A stretch of 64,000 nucleotides of DNA, taken from the NCBI GenBank assembly GCA_937958185.1, contig CALFFN010000013.1:84039-148038 (forward strand), written 5' to 3'. The stretch comes from an uncultured Neglectibacter sp. (GTDB lineage: Bacteria; Bacillota; Clostridia; Oscillospirales; Acutalibacteraceae). Positions within the stretch are counted from its first letter, which is position 1; every line of letters starts with the position of its first letter. A program made the position numbers and the translations under genes. A model generated the notes under the pieces. That model saw only the letters and a list, made by a program, of their open reading frames with translations. It did not search any database and had not been told where the DNA came from. Below are positions 35,103 through 42,986 of this stretch, one piece after another.

Positions 35103-35556
35103 AGAGGTTGACTTCCTTTCCGGCAAAAACATAAAAGCGCTCTAAGTCATCTCTATGAAAAAAGAAGAAAAAGTATACTGAAAAAGGATGGAAACGTATA
35201 AATTCAAATCTTGTTTTTGAAACCAAGGTTAACAAATTATTGGAAACCAGTTTCAAGAGGGCAAAAAAATGAAAGTAAATAAATTATGGAGAAGCATTGA
35301 GCGGAAAAAGTGGGAAAATCAAGTGAAAAATCTGGTCGAAAATACAAAATATGCGATTTTTAAGCTTCTGCAACAGCACATCTTGTGATTTTTGGAATAC
35401 TGAAATTTCCAGATTTTAAGCGGATTTTCAGGTTTCCTATTCCTTGTCTCAGCAAAAATCAGAAAACTTTCCTCGTGTTTTTATACTATAATACAATTCT
35501 CTGGATTTTGCAAGAGAAAAAATGAATATTTTCTCAGGATTTATTTTAAACTGCAA

Positions 35557-35584
35557 AAATTATGTAATATACATTATGTAAACT
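35557..35584 (+). other. dif: Candidate dif site for XerC/XerD
   Basis: A 28-bp site in the dif layout: left arm AAATTATGTAA, 6-bp centre TATACA, right arm TTATGTAAACT. The right (XerD-binding) arm is identical to that of Bacillus subtilis dif, which I recall as ACTTCCTAGAA - TATATA - TTATGTAAACT. Against the Firmicutes consensus as I remember it, about 23 of 28 positions agree; the mismatches are in the left arm and one centre base. It lies in a gene-free gap 1.1 kb from xerD, near the point where gene orientation converges. Confidence 0.72.
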
Positions 35585-35639
35585 AATGTATATTATGCGA
35601 AGATGGTTATGTCGTCTATTCAAGATTTTGTGTGTATAA

Positions 35640-35668
35640 AAATACACGCAGCTACACTGTGTGTATTT
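35640..35668 (-). terminator. Terminator of the TIGR04086 gene
   Basis: AAATACAC (35640-35647) pairs with GTGTATTT (35661-35668); read on the minus strand the stem is followed by TTTTATAC. It is 28 nt past the gene's stop. Confidence 0.65.
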
Positions 35669-35695
35669 GCGCTTCCCTATTTTCATAAGGATTGA

Positions 35696-36073
35696 TTAAA
35701 ATTTCACCCGGTCTTTTCGGTTTACCCCTAAAATTCCGCCGATAGAACCGCTGAGCAAAATTGCGGCAAATTTTCCAACGCTGGCAATGGAAAAATCATT
35801 TTTGAGCAGAAGAACGGAGACCAGCGCAACACAGAACGAGAAAATCAGCCCGCTTATTATGCCGAAAATCAGTCCTTTTTCTCTGGCGTAGGCGGCAGAA
35901 ATCAACCCGCCTAAGAAGACAGCGAGACAGCCGATGACAGTCGTGATGATAGGGATGATCCCCCGCGGCAGTGCTTTCATCTTTCCGAAAATCAGTGCAA
36001 ACAGTACCAATAGAGCCGCGCCTGTAATAACCATTACGCTCACGGACAATAAAATCGCTTTTCCTTTTTTCAT
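35696..36073 (-). CDS. TIGR04086 family membrane protein (YrzE-like)
   Basis: 125-residue hydrophobic protein with four membrane helices (about 7-29, 38-62, 68-90, 98-115) and a short basic tail. The glycine-rich FLGGLISAAYAREKGLIFGIISG is typical of this Firmicutes family of unknown function. Its only ribosome site, GTGAGG 8 nt before the ATG, lies inside the 3' arm of a long hairpin. Expression therefore probably depends on that structure. In many clostridia this family sits next to yajC; here yajC is 2 kb away with an ABC exporter between. Confidence 0.8.
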   Translation of the reverse strand: MKKGKAILLSVSVMVITGAALLVLFALIFGKMKALPRGIIPIITTVIGCLAVFLGGLISAAYAREKGLIFGIISGLIFSFCVALVSVLLLKNDFSIASVGKFAAILLSGSIGGILGVNRKDRVKF

Positions 36074-36075
36074 AA

Positions 36076-36145
36076 AAAGAACCTCACAACTCTGAGATAT
36101 CCATATCCTTTGCTATGGTAATCTCTATGAGCTGTGAGGCGTTTT
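36076..36145 (-). promoter_or_regulatory. Long hairpin covering the ribosome site of the TIGR04086 gene
   Basis: On the minus strand CCTCACAGCTC pairs with GAGTTGTGAGG, and the stem continues with small bulges to CCATA/TATGG around an 8-nt loop. TTCTTTTT follows, running directly into the ATG. It looks like a terminator of the upstream ABC gene, but its 3' arm supplies the GTGAGG ribosome site of the next gene. Confidence 0.75.
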
Positions 36146-36157
36146 TATGTGTGAACT

Positions 36158-37849
36158 TTAGGTTGGCTTTTTCTGATTGACCCGATAAAGCTGGGCGAAA
36201 TACCCGTTTTGCTCCATCAGCTCTGCAAAGCTGCCTTCTTCTACAATGCTCCCCTCTCGGAAAACAACAATTTTGTCAAAGCTTTGCACTGCGTCCAATT
36301 TGTGGGTAACTGCAATTACTGTTTTGTCGTGAAGCAGCGCAAGCACCCTGTCTATCACGGATTTTTCCGTTAAGTTGTCCAGCGCGGAGGTGGCTTCGTC
36401 AAGAATGGTCAGCCCGGATTGCTGAAACCAAAGGCGGCACAGTGCTGTTCTCTGGCGCTCCCCGCCGGAAAGAACGGCTCCTCTTTCCCCTACCGGAGTG
36501 TCAAAGCCCTGCTCCATGGTGTGGAACAGACTGGTAAGCTCCACCTGCTCAATGGCGTGCAGCAGCTGTTCCTCGGAAGCCTCTTTTTCAAACAGGATAT
36601 TTTCCCGCAGGCTCCCATCAAACACGGTAGAATCCTGAGAAAGATAGCTGATTTTTTCATAAAAGCCTGTCAGGGAAATTTCTTTCAGCTCGCTGTTATC
36701 TATCCATATGGAGCCGTTGGAATATTTCAGCAGCCCTGCGATCAGCTTCAGCAGCGTGGATTTTCCTGAGCCGCTCTCTCCTACAAACGCCACCTTTTCC
36801 CCGTGTTGTATCTCCAGATTCAGGTCGTGAAACAGGGTTCGTTCGCCATAGGAAAAGGAAAGGTTCTTGATGGAAATTCTGCCCGTGCAGCTTGGCAGCT
36901 CTTTTCCCGTTTGCAGTTGCTCGTCCTCTCTGCTGGAAAGAAATTCCTTATATCTCTGGAAGGAGGCTTTATCCAGTTTATACTGAACATAAAGAACATT
37001 AAAGATGGCAATTGGTGTGTAGGCATTGTTCAGCAGTGTAAGCAGCGCCACAGCAGAACCGATGGTAAGTTCGCCCGTCTGCCAGGCATAGACCAGGATC
37101 AAAACGTCCAGCACAGCCACCAGCAAAGCGAAAATCGTGAAAAACGCTTCATGGATCATGGTCATTTTTGTTTTCGCGGTGACGATCTGCTCCTTTGCCC
37201 GTGCTGCTTTGCGGATTTCACTGGGAAACTGCCGTGCCAGGCGGAATATGGGCATTTCCATGAATCCGCGCACCAGATAATGGTTCAGTCTCTCCTCGTT
37301 GGTCAAAATCCGTTCCTTGATGCGATACAGCGATTTCAGCAGCAGATTGGTGACAAGAAACACCAACACATATCCCAGTAACACGGCATACGTGATGGGT
37401 GCGCTGATCCTCCAAATGAAATAGACGCTGAACAGCATATTGGGCAGCTGTTCCCGAATGATAGAAAACCAAAAGTGGAATAAAATGTTCCGCCCGGCTT
37501 CCGCGCCGTTTTCAATGCGCTGGATCAGCTGCCCTGTGCCGAGCGTTTGGTACACCGCGTAGTCAATTCTGCTGATCTTCTCCAGCGCTAAGAGCTTAAA
37601 GTCCAGATAAATACCATGTTCCAGCTTCTTTTCCGGGTAATTTTCCAGATAATTTGCCAGATAGCTTATCACCAATAGACCGCCATAACATAAAATAGCC
37701 CCCAATGTGATAGAACGATTGGAAAGACCGTCAATAACGGTTTGAAAGTAGTGCGCCTGAAAATTTGTCAGGAACGCACAAAAGACACCGAGGACTAAGT
37801 AAAAAGCTGTCGTCCTCCGATTTTTCGTAAAATTTCTTTTTGATAACAC
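36158..37849 (-). CDS. ABC transporter, fused permease and ATPase
   Basis: 563-residue half-transporter of the exporter type. A six-helix membrane domain occupies about 1-300. The ATPase domain has Walker A GESGSGKST near residue 360, the signature LSGGERQRTALC, and Walker B LTILDEATSALD. The substrate is unknown; similar single half-transporters export lipids, peptides or drugs. The start is a GTG with GGGAG 11 nt upstream. No partner half-transporter or peptide gene is adjacent, so it probably acts as a homodimer. Confidence 0.92.
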   Translation of the reverse strand: MLSKRNFTKNRRTTAFYLVLGVFCAFLTNFQAHYFQTVIDGLSNRSITLGAILCYGGLLVISYLANYLENYPEKKLEHGIYLDFKLLALEKISRIDYAVYQTLGTGQLIQRIENGAEAGRNILFHFWFSIIREQLPNMLFSVYFIWRISAPITYAVLLGYVLVFLVTNLLLKSLYRIKERILTNEERLNHYLVRGFMEMPIFRLARQFPSEIRKAARAKEQIVTAKTKMTMIHEAFFTIFALLVAVLDVLILVYAWQTGELTIGSAVALLTLLNNAYTPIAIFNVLYVQYKLDKASFQRYKEFLSSREDEQLQTGKELPSCTGRISIKNLSFSYGERTLFHDLNLEIQHGEKVAFVGESGSGKSTLLKLIAGLLKYSNGSIWIDNSELKEISLTGFYEKISYLSQDSTVFDGSLRENILFEKEASEEQLLHAIEQVELTSLFHTMEQGFDTPVGERGAVLSGGERQRTALCRLWFQQSGLTILDEATSALDNLTEKSVIDRVLALLHDKTVIAVTHKLDAVQSFDKIVVFREGSIVEEGSFAELMEQNGYFAQLYRVNQKKPT

Positions 37850-37932
37850 ATTTTGCTGTACTCCCGTAAAAAATTATTTTTCCGATTTTGGGTACAGTAC
37901 AGCCGTGGTCTGAAGGCGTTTTTAATCTTTTC

Positions 37933-37975
37933 GCTCAGTACAATCCGCCAACAGGGAATCACAACTGTACTGAGC
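37933..37975. promoter_or_regulatory. Inverted repeat with TGTACTG motifs upstream of the ABC gene
   Basis: GCTCAGTACA (37933-37942) and TGTACTGAGC (37966-37975) are exact complements 23 nt apart. Two more CAGTACA/TGTACAG-like copies lie near 37893-37900 and 38081-38088. This may be an operator for the ABC gene or just a hairpin in its leader. Confidence 0.45.
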
Positions 37976-38049
37976 AGTTAATTCGCGGGGTTCGCAAAGC
38001 TGCGCGCCACCTTTCTAAAGAGAAAATGAGTAAAAAGCCTGTCTATACA

Positions 38050-38080
38050 AAAACGCCGAAGCCCAAATAGGCTGCGGCGC
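38050..38080 (-). terminator. Terminator after yajC
   Basis: On the minus strand CGCCGCAGCC pairs with GGGCTTCGGCG around a 5-nt loop, followed by TTTTT. It ends the queA-tgt-yajC transcript 25 nt past the yajC stop. Confidence 0.85.
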
Positions 38081-38104
38081 CTGTACAGTCAGTTCTGAAG
38101 CAGA

Positions 38105-38431
38105 TCAGGCATCGTCCTCATGGACAGTATCCACACTGCCGATCGCCCAGCGCTTCACACGCATTCTGGACTTGTCGCTGCCGGTCTCGATCACAACGGA
38201 ATCGCTTTCGTCCTTGACGGCAACAATACGACCGCAAATGCCGCCGATGGTGGTAACCTCATCTCCCACCTGAGCATTTTTCCGCATTTCAGCTTCCTTT
38301 TTCTTTTTCTTGTTCTGAGGGCGGAAGAAAACCAAATACAGAATCAGGAAAAAGGCGCCGTAAACCAGCAGCATAACGATCAGGCTCATGCTGTTGCCGG
38401 TCTGTTGAGACAAACGCATCATTGAGTTCAT
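38105..38431 (-). CDS. yajC: Preprotein translocase subunit YajC
   Basis: Small single-span membrane protein associated with the SecDF-SecYEG export machinery. It has 108 residues: a membrane helix at about 16-38, then FFRPQNKKKKKEAEMRKNAQVGDEVTTIGGICGRI, which is the diagnostic YajC core. It lies 88 bp after tgt on the same strand; tgt-yajC is a widespread pairing. secD and secF do not follow. Confidence 0.94.
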   Translation of the reverse strand: MNSMMRLSQQTGNSMSLIVMLLVYGAFFLILYLVFFRPQNKKKKKEAEMRKNAQVGDEVTTIGGICGRIVAVKDESDSVVIETGSDKSRMRVKRWAIGSVDTVHEDDA

Positions 38432-38519
38432 TCTTTTTTGACCTCCTAAAGTAAGTAAGTATGATTATACCAATAAAGGAAGAAACTTGCAAGCAAAATT
38501 CCTGAGTTTTGCAGATTTC

Positions 38520-39650
38520 TTAAATTCTTTTTCCGAGGGTTTCGATATTGTCCCGGTAAAACATCTCAAAATCCCCACGGTCAAGCGCTTCACGGATCTT
38601 CAAGAGCAGGGTGTTGTAAAAATGGAGGTTATGCATAACCATCAGCCGCATCGCCAGCATTTCCCCGGCTTTGAACAAATGGTGCAGGTATGCCCGGCTG
38701 AAATTCCGGCAGGTTGGACAATCACAGTGCTCGTCTAATGGGGCTTCGTCCAGTTCATATTTTGCGTTCATCAGGTTGCGGCAGCCCTCCCATGTAAAGG
38801 CGTGACCGTGCCGGGCGTTTCTGCTGGGCATCACGCAGTCGAACAAATCCACGCCCCGGCGGACGCTTTCCAGAATATTGGCGGGGGTCCCCACCCCCAT
38901 TAAATAACGTATCTTATTCTTTGGCATGTAAGGCTCCACCGCTTCGATGATACGGTACATTTCTTCCGTGGGCTCCCCAACTGCCAGACCGCCGATGGCA
39001 TAGCCGTCCAGGTCCATGTCGGCAATGCGCTTCATATGCTCGATACGCAGGTCGGCATAGGTGCAGCCCTGATTGATCCCAAACAAAAGCTGCTGCGGGT
39101 TTACCGTTCCCTCCTGAGCGTTCAATCGGTTCATCTCCGCTTTGCAACGTTCAAGCCACCGGGCAGTACGCTCGCAGGACGCTTTTGCATACTCGTAAGC
39201 AGCCGGGTTTTCTACACATTCGTCAAACGCCATGGCAATCGTAGAACCCAGATTGGACTGGATTTTCATGCTTTCCTCAGGTCCCATAAAGATACGGTGC
39301 CCATCAATATGGGAGGCAAAGGTAACGCCTTCTTCCGTAATATTCCGCAGCTTTGCCAGCGAAAACACCTGAAACCCGCCGCTGTCTGTCAGCACGGGAC
39401 CTTCCCAGCCGGTAAATTTCCGAATTCCGCCCATCTTTTTCACCGTTTCGTCGCCGGGGCGCAGATGAAGATGGTAGGTATTACAAAGCTGTACCTGGCA
39501 ATGCAGGTCTTTCAAATCATAGGCGGAAACAGCTCCCTTGATCGCTCCGGCTGTGGCAACATTCATAAACGCCGGGGTCTGCACGGTTCCGTGCACGGTA
39601 TGAAGCTCTCCCCGCCTGGCGGATCCTTCCGTTTTCAGCAAATGATACAT
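38520..39650 (-). CDS. tgt: tRNA-guanine(34) transglycosylase
   Basis: Exchanges guanine 34 of Asn, Asp, His and Tyr tRNAs for the queuosine precursor. It has 376 residues, full length. The substrate pocket aspartate is in LTDSGGFQVFS near residue 94; GVGTPANILESVRRGVDLFDCVMPSRNARHG carries the nucleophilic region; zinc ligands are in CDCPTCRNFSRAYLHHLF. A GGAG ribosome site lies about 7 nt before the ATG. It belongs to a queA - metallo-hydrolase - tgt - yajC operon. Confidence 0.97.
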   Translation of the reverse strand: MYHLLKTEGSARRGELHTVHGTVQTPAFMNVATAGAIKGAVSAYDLKDLHCQVQLCNTYHLHLRPGDETVKKMGGIRKFTGWEGPVLTDSGGFQVFSLAKLRNITEEGVTFASHIDGHRIFMGPEESMKIQSNLGSTIAMAFDECVENPAAYEYAKASCERTARWLERCKAEMNRLNAQEGTVNPQQLLFGINQGCTYADLRIEHMKRIADMDLDGYAIGGLAVGEPTEEMYRIIEAVEPYMPKNKIRYLMGVGTPANILESVRRGVDLFDCVMPSRNARHGHAFTWEGCRNLMNAKYELDEAPLDEHCDCPTCRNFSRAYLHHLFKAGEMLAMRLMVMHNLHFYNTLLLKIREALDRGDFEMFYRDNIETLGKRI

Positions 39651-39665
39651 AGCATTTCTCCGTTT

Positions 39666-40430
39666 TCAAATATGGATTTGGAAGCTTCCAAAATCGAACA
39701 GCCCATTTCCCTGCTTTAGTTTGTCCTGACATTCCAGAGAAGAAAAGCCTTCTTCAATTTCTTCCGCCAGCCTGACCGGGATTTCCAAGTCATGGTGCCC
39801 AGGAAACAGTCTGCTGACGGGGCGCCGGTTGACCTTTTGGACCGATTGGTAAAACAAGAGCGGGTCCGTTGTAGGATAAAACGCATACAGGCAGCCCCGG
39901 TAAAGCAGGTCGCCGGAAAAAAGGTATTGACGCTCCGGCTCGTAAAAGCAGCAATGGCCGGGAGAATGCCCAGGCGTGTAAATGGTTTGGATTATTCGAT
40001 TGCCCAAATCAAACTCTGTTCCATCTTCTAAAAGAAGCTGAGGTTCACCCTGAAAAATTTGATAAGCATTGGGTGAAAAATCCGGCGGAAAATCACAAGC
40101 TTTCTGAAGCAGGCTTCCTTTTACCGCCGCAAGAGGAATGGGAAATTTCTCAGCAAGCCAGTTCCTTTCCAGCCGATGGACGGCAATGCTGCCAAACAGC
40201 CCGTGACCGCCGATGTGATCCCAATGGGCGTGGGTCGTTGCTACAGTAATGGGCAAATCAGTAAGCTTGTCTACCTCTTCCTTTATATTGGAAACACCCA
40301 GCCCGGTATCAATCAGCAGAGCGGAACTCGTCCCCAACAGCAAATAGCAGTGAGTTTCCTCCCAATGCCTATACTCGCTGATTGCATAAGTATCTTTGTC
40401 CAAGGGTTCTATAGTAAACCAGTCATTCAT
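39666..40430 (-). CDS. Metallo-beta-lactamase-fold hydrolase
   Basis: 254-residue metal hydrolase of the glyoxalase II-like group. Metal ligands are visible in TTHAHWDHIGGH, TPGHSPGHCCFY and LFSGDLLY, and a final His in LFPGHHDLEI. The substrate is unknown. The start at 40430 was chosen because AGAGGGC lies just upstream and it follows queA by 10 bp; a longer frame would overlap queA. It stops 15 bp before tgt, so it is embedded in the queuosine operon, though no role in tRNA modification is known for such a protein. Confidence 0.88.
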   Translation of the reverse strand: MNDWFTIEPLDKDTYAISEYRHWEETHCYLLLGTSSALLIDTGLGVSNIKEEVDKLTDLPITVATTHAHWDHIGGHGLFGSIAVHRLERNWLAEKFPIPLAAVKGSLLQKACDFPPDFSPNAYQIFQGEPQLLLEDGTEFDLGNRIIQTIYTPGHSPGHCCFYEPERQYLFSGDLLYRGCLYAFYPTTDPLLFYQSVQKVNRRPVSRLFPGHHDLEIPVRLAEEIEEGFSSLECQDKLKQGNGLFDFGSFQIHI

Positions 40431-40440
40431 TTTTTGCCCT

Positions 40441-41478
40441 CTACCGAACAAACATTGCGTCGCCAAAGCTGAAGAAGCGGTATTTTTCTCTGACCGCTTC
40501 GCGGTACGCGTTCAGCACGTGTTCCCTGCCTGCCAAAGCGGAAACCAGCATGATGAGGGTGCTTTCCGGCAGGTGAAAATTGGTGATAAGGGCGTCCAGC
40601 CCTTTGAATTCATAACCGGGATAGATAAAAATATCTGTCCAGCCTTCGCTTTCCCGGAAACAGCCCTCCTTTTGGGCGACCGATTCAATGGTGCGGCAGC
40701 TTGTAGTGCCCACTGCCACCACCCGCCCGCCGCTTCTTTTCGTCTCATTGATAAGGTCGGCGGTTTCCTGGGGCATATAGTAATGCTCCGCGTGCATTTT
40801 GTGATCGGTGATCCGTTCCGCGCTGACCGGGCGGAAGGTGCCCAGTCCCACATGGAGGGTGACAAAGCCGGTTTTTACGCCCTTTTCCCTGATCTTTTCC
40901 AGCAGCTCCGGGGTAAAGTGCAAGCCCGCCGTGGGCGCGGCGGCAGAGCCTATCTCCCGGGAATAGACTGTCTGGTACCGTTCTTTATCCTGTAATTTTG
41001 CCTTGATATACGGAGGCAGGGGCATTTGCCCAATTTGATCTAACAGCGCGAAAAAAACGCCGCTGTACTGGAATTTTACCAGCCGGTTGCCGTCCTCCCG
41101 CACCTGGAGCACTTCACAGCGCAGCTGCCCCTCGCCGAAAGTGAAAGTAGTTCCAGGCTTTGCCCGTTTTCCCGGCTTTGCAAGGACCTCCCAGACATCG
41201 CCACCTTTGTTTTCCAGCAAAAGAAACTCTACATGGGCGCCGGTATCGTCCTTGACGCCATAAATCCTGGCAGGCAGCACACGGGAATCGTTCAGGATCA
41301 GGCAATCGTTCGGAGACAGCATATCCACAATATCCCGGAAATAATAGTGCCCGGTCTCCCCCGTCTTTTTGTCTAGGGTCATCAAGCGGGAGCTGTCTCT
41401 GGGCTCCACAGGGGTTTGGGCGATCAGTTCCTCCGGCAGATCAAAACTGAAATCGCTGGTTTTCATAGAGCTTTCCAT
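40441..41478 (-). CDS. queA: S-adenosylmethionine:tRNA ribosyltransferase-isomerase
   Basis: Uses the ribose of SAM to build epoxyqueuosine on tRNA, the step after Tgt. It has 345 residues, the family's usual size. Signatures are FDLPEELIAQTPVEPRDSSRLM at the N-terminus, CLILNDSRVLPARI, and AAPTAGLHFT in the middle, and TNFHLPESTLIMLVSA near the end. An AAGGA ribosome site lies 8 nt before the ATG. It is the first gene of the minus-strand operon and diverges from the lysine-riboswitch operon. Confidence 0.97.
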   Translation of the reverse strand: MESSMKTSDFSFDLPEELIAQTPVEPRDSSRLMTLDKKTGETGHYYFRDIVDMLSPNDCLILNDSRVLPARIYGVKDDTGAHVEFLLLENKGGDVWEVLAKPGKRAKPGTTFTFGEGQLRCEVLQVREDGNRLVKFQYSGVFFALLDQIGQMPLPPYIKAKLQDKERYQTVYSREIGSAAAPTAGLHFTPELLEKIREKGVKTGFVTLHVGLGTFRPVSAERITDHKMHAEHYYMPQETADLINETKRSGGRVVAVGTTSCRTIESVAQKEGCFRESEGWTDIFIYPGYEFKGLDALITNFHLPESTLIMLVSALAGREHVLNAYREAVREKYRFFSFGDAMFVR

Positions 41479-41562
41479 TCAGAGAATCCTTCTTTTCTAT
41501 AATGTGGTCTGAGAAATATTTCACGGAATTCGGAAATTTTCATAGAATATAAGAACGAAAAA

Positions 41563-41591
41563 TTGACAACGGAGATAAACTAGGGTATGAT
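41563..41591 (+). promoter_or_regulatory. Promoter of the lysine-riboswitch dap operon
   Basis: Consensus TTGACA (41563-41568), a 17-nt spacer and TATGAT (41586-41591), directly before the riboswitch. Confidence 0.82.
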
Positions 41592-41595
41592 TAGG

Positions 41596-41745
41596 AAGAA
41601 ATAGAGGCGCAGCTTTCATCAGTAACGGAACGGAGGTCGCCAAAACCGTGGAACTTCCGCGAAAGGGAACGCTGCCGAAGAAAATATCCGGCAAATGTTT
41701 TCTGGTTGCCGCGGCGAACAGCCCTGCGACTGTCATCTTTATTTA
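41596..41745 (+). ncRNA. Lysine riboswitch (L-box)
   Basis: A ~150-nt leader with the conserved L-box blocks in order: AGAGGCGC (41603-41610), CAGTAACGGA (41620-41629), GAAAGGGAACGCTGCCGAAG (41661-41680), CTGGTTGCC (41702-41710) and CGACTGTCATC (41728-41738). Downstream, TGACAG (41809-41814) is complementary to CTGTCA (41730-41735) and leads into a terminator. Lysine binding should therefore favour termination and shut off asd-dapA-dapB. Confidence 0.92.
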
Positions 41746-41813
41746 AGATGGAGTGCTATTATGTTTTTGAGATTTATCTCGAAAAGCAGCATTCCTATTA
41801 TAAAAGATTGACA

Positions 41814-41838
41814 GCCGGTTTTCAACCGGTTTTTTTCT
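41814..41838 (+). terminator. Regulated terminator of the lysine riboswitch
   Basis: CCGGTT (41815-41820) pairs with AACCGG (41824-41829), followed by a run of eight T. It lies 42 nt before the asd start. Confidence 0.88.
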
Positions 41839-41879
41839 GCCTCATATTTTGCAGCCTGACACAGAAAGGATATGTCAAT

Positions 41880-42959
41880 ATGAAACAGTATCGTGTAGGA
41901 ATTATCGGATGCACAGGAATGGTGGGACAGCGGTTTGCCACCATCTTGGAAAACCACCCCTGGTTCAAGGTGACGGCAGTGGCAGCAAGCGCTAAATCCG
42001 CCGGGAAAACATATCAGGAAGCAGTGGAAGGGCGCTGGGCAATGAAGACGCCTCTTCCCGCCAGCATGGCAAATTTGACCGTTTATGACGCGGAAAAGGA
42101 CATTGACACCGTTGTCTCTCTGGTGGATTTCGTGTTCTGCGCCGTCAATATGAAATCGGAAGAAATTCTCGCCCTGGAAGAAGCCTACGCTAAGAAGGAA
42201 TGCCCCGTGCTGTCCAACAACAAGCAGCACCGCGGCTTTCCCGACGTTCCCATGATCGTGCCGGAATTGAATGCCGACCATGCCCAGGTCATTGAGACCC
42301 AGCGGAAGCGTTTGGGCACCAGGCGCGGCTTTATCGCCGTCAAGAGCAACTGCTCCCTGCAAAGCTATGTACCGGCGATTCATCCCCTGCTGGATCTGGG
42401 CGTCACCAAGGTGCTCGCCTGCACCTATCAGGCGATTTCCGGCGCTGGTAAGACCTTTGAGACCATGCCGGAAATCATCGACAACGTGATCCCCTACATC
42501 GGCGGCGAGGAAGAAAAATCCGAGCAGGAGCCTTTGAAGATCTGGGGCAAGGTGGAAAACGGCGTGATCGTCAACGCCACCTCCCCCTCCATCACCTCCC
42601 AGTGCCTGCGCGTGCCTGTTTCCGACGGTCACATGGCGGCGGTGTTCTTCTCCATGGAGCACAAGATTTCCAAGGAGGAGATCATTCAGCGCTGGACCGA
42701 TTTTAAGGGGCCTGCTCAGGAGCTGGAGCTGCCCAGCGCACCCAAACAGTTTATCCACTATTTTACGGAAGACAATCGTCCCCAGACTAAACTGGATCGA
42801 GATTTGGAAGGCGGCATGGCTATTTCCGTCGGTCGTCTCCGCCCTGACACCCAGTATGATTACAAATTTGTCTGCCTGTCGCACAACACCTTGCGGGGCG
42901 CTGCCGGCGGCGGACTGCTGATGGCAGAGCTGCTCTGCAAGCTCGGTTATTTGGACTGA
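41880..42959 (+). CDS. asd: Aspartate-semialdehyde dehydrogenase
   Basis: Reduces aspartyl phosphate to the semialdehyde, the branch substrate for lysine, threonine and methionine. The 359 residues from the ATG at 41880 place it in the archaeal/fungal-type subfamily. The NADP loop is GCTGMVG at 10-16; the active-site cysteine is Cys158 in KSNCSLQ; the histidine lies in SDGHMAAV. AAAGGA is about 10 nt upstream. Longer frames would start inside the riboswitch and are rejected. It is the first gene of asd-dapA-dapB-ACT. Confidence 0.96.
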   Translation: MKQYRVGIIGCTGMVGQRFATILENHPWFKVTAVAASAKSAGKTYQEAVEGRWAMKTPLPASMANLTVYDAEKDIDTVVSLVDFVFCAVNMKSEEILALEEAYAKKECPVLSNNKQHRGFPDVPMIVPELNADHAQVIETQRKRLGTRRGFIAVKSNCSLQSYVPAIHPLLDLGVTKVLACTYQAISGAGKTFETMPEIIDNVIPYIGGEEEKSEQEPLKIWGKVENGVIVNATSPSITSQCLRVPVSDGHMAAVFFSMEHKISKEEIIQRWTDFKGPAQELELPSAPKQFIHYFTEDNRPQTKLDRDLEGGMAISVGRLRPDTQYDYKFVCLSHNTLRGAAGGGLLMAELLCKLGYLD

Positions 42960-42986
42960 TATTACTTTTTCGGAGGTTGCAGCCTT

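Larger units (their letters stand above)
35103..35695. other. AT-rich 0.6-kb gap with candidate dif site
   Basis: No convincing gene lies between the spoIIM start and the end of the TIGR04086 gene. The stretch is clearly more AT-rich than the rest of the window. It holds the dif candidate (35557-35584), a perfect 12-bp inverted repeat with a 7-nt spacer (35565-35576 and 35584-35595) that overlaps the right half of that site, and a terminator hairpin at 35640-35668. A 39-codon plus-strand frame at 35269-35388 is too weak to call. Confidence 0.7.

Noticed and set aside
35269..35388. 39-codon plus-strand frame near the dif candidate, with an AAGAGGG-like site
   Set aside because: Short, Lys/Asn-rich as expected from AT-rich noncoding DNA, with no recognised relative; left as a possibility only.
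37888..38070. 60-codon plus-strand frame between the ABC gene and yajC
   Set aside because: It covers the yajC terminator and an inverted repeat, has no good ribosome site and no family match.
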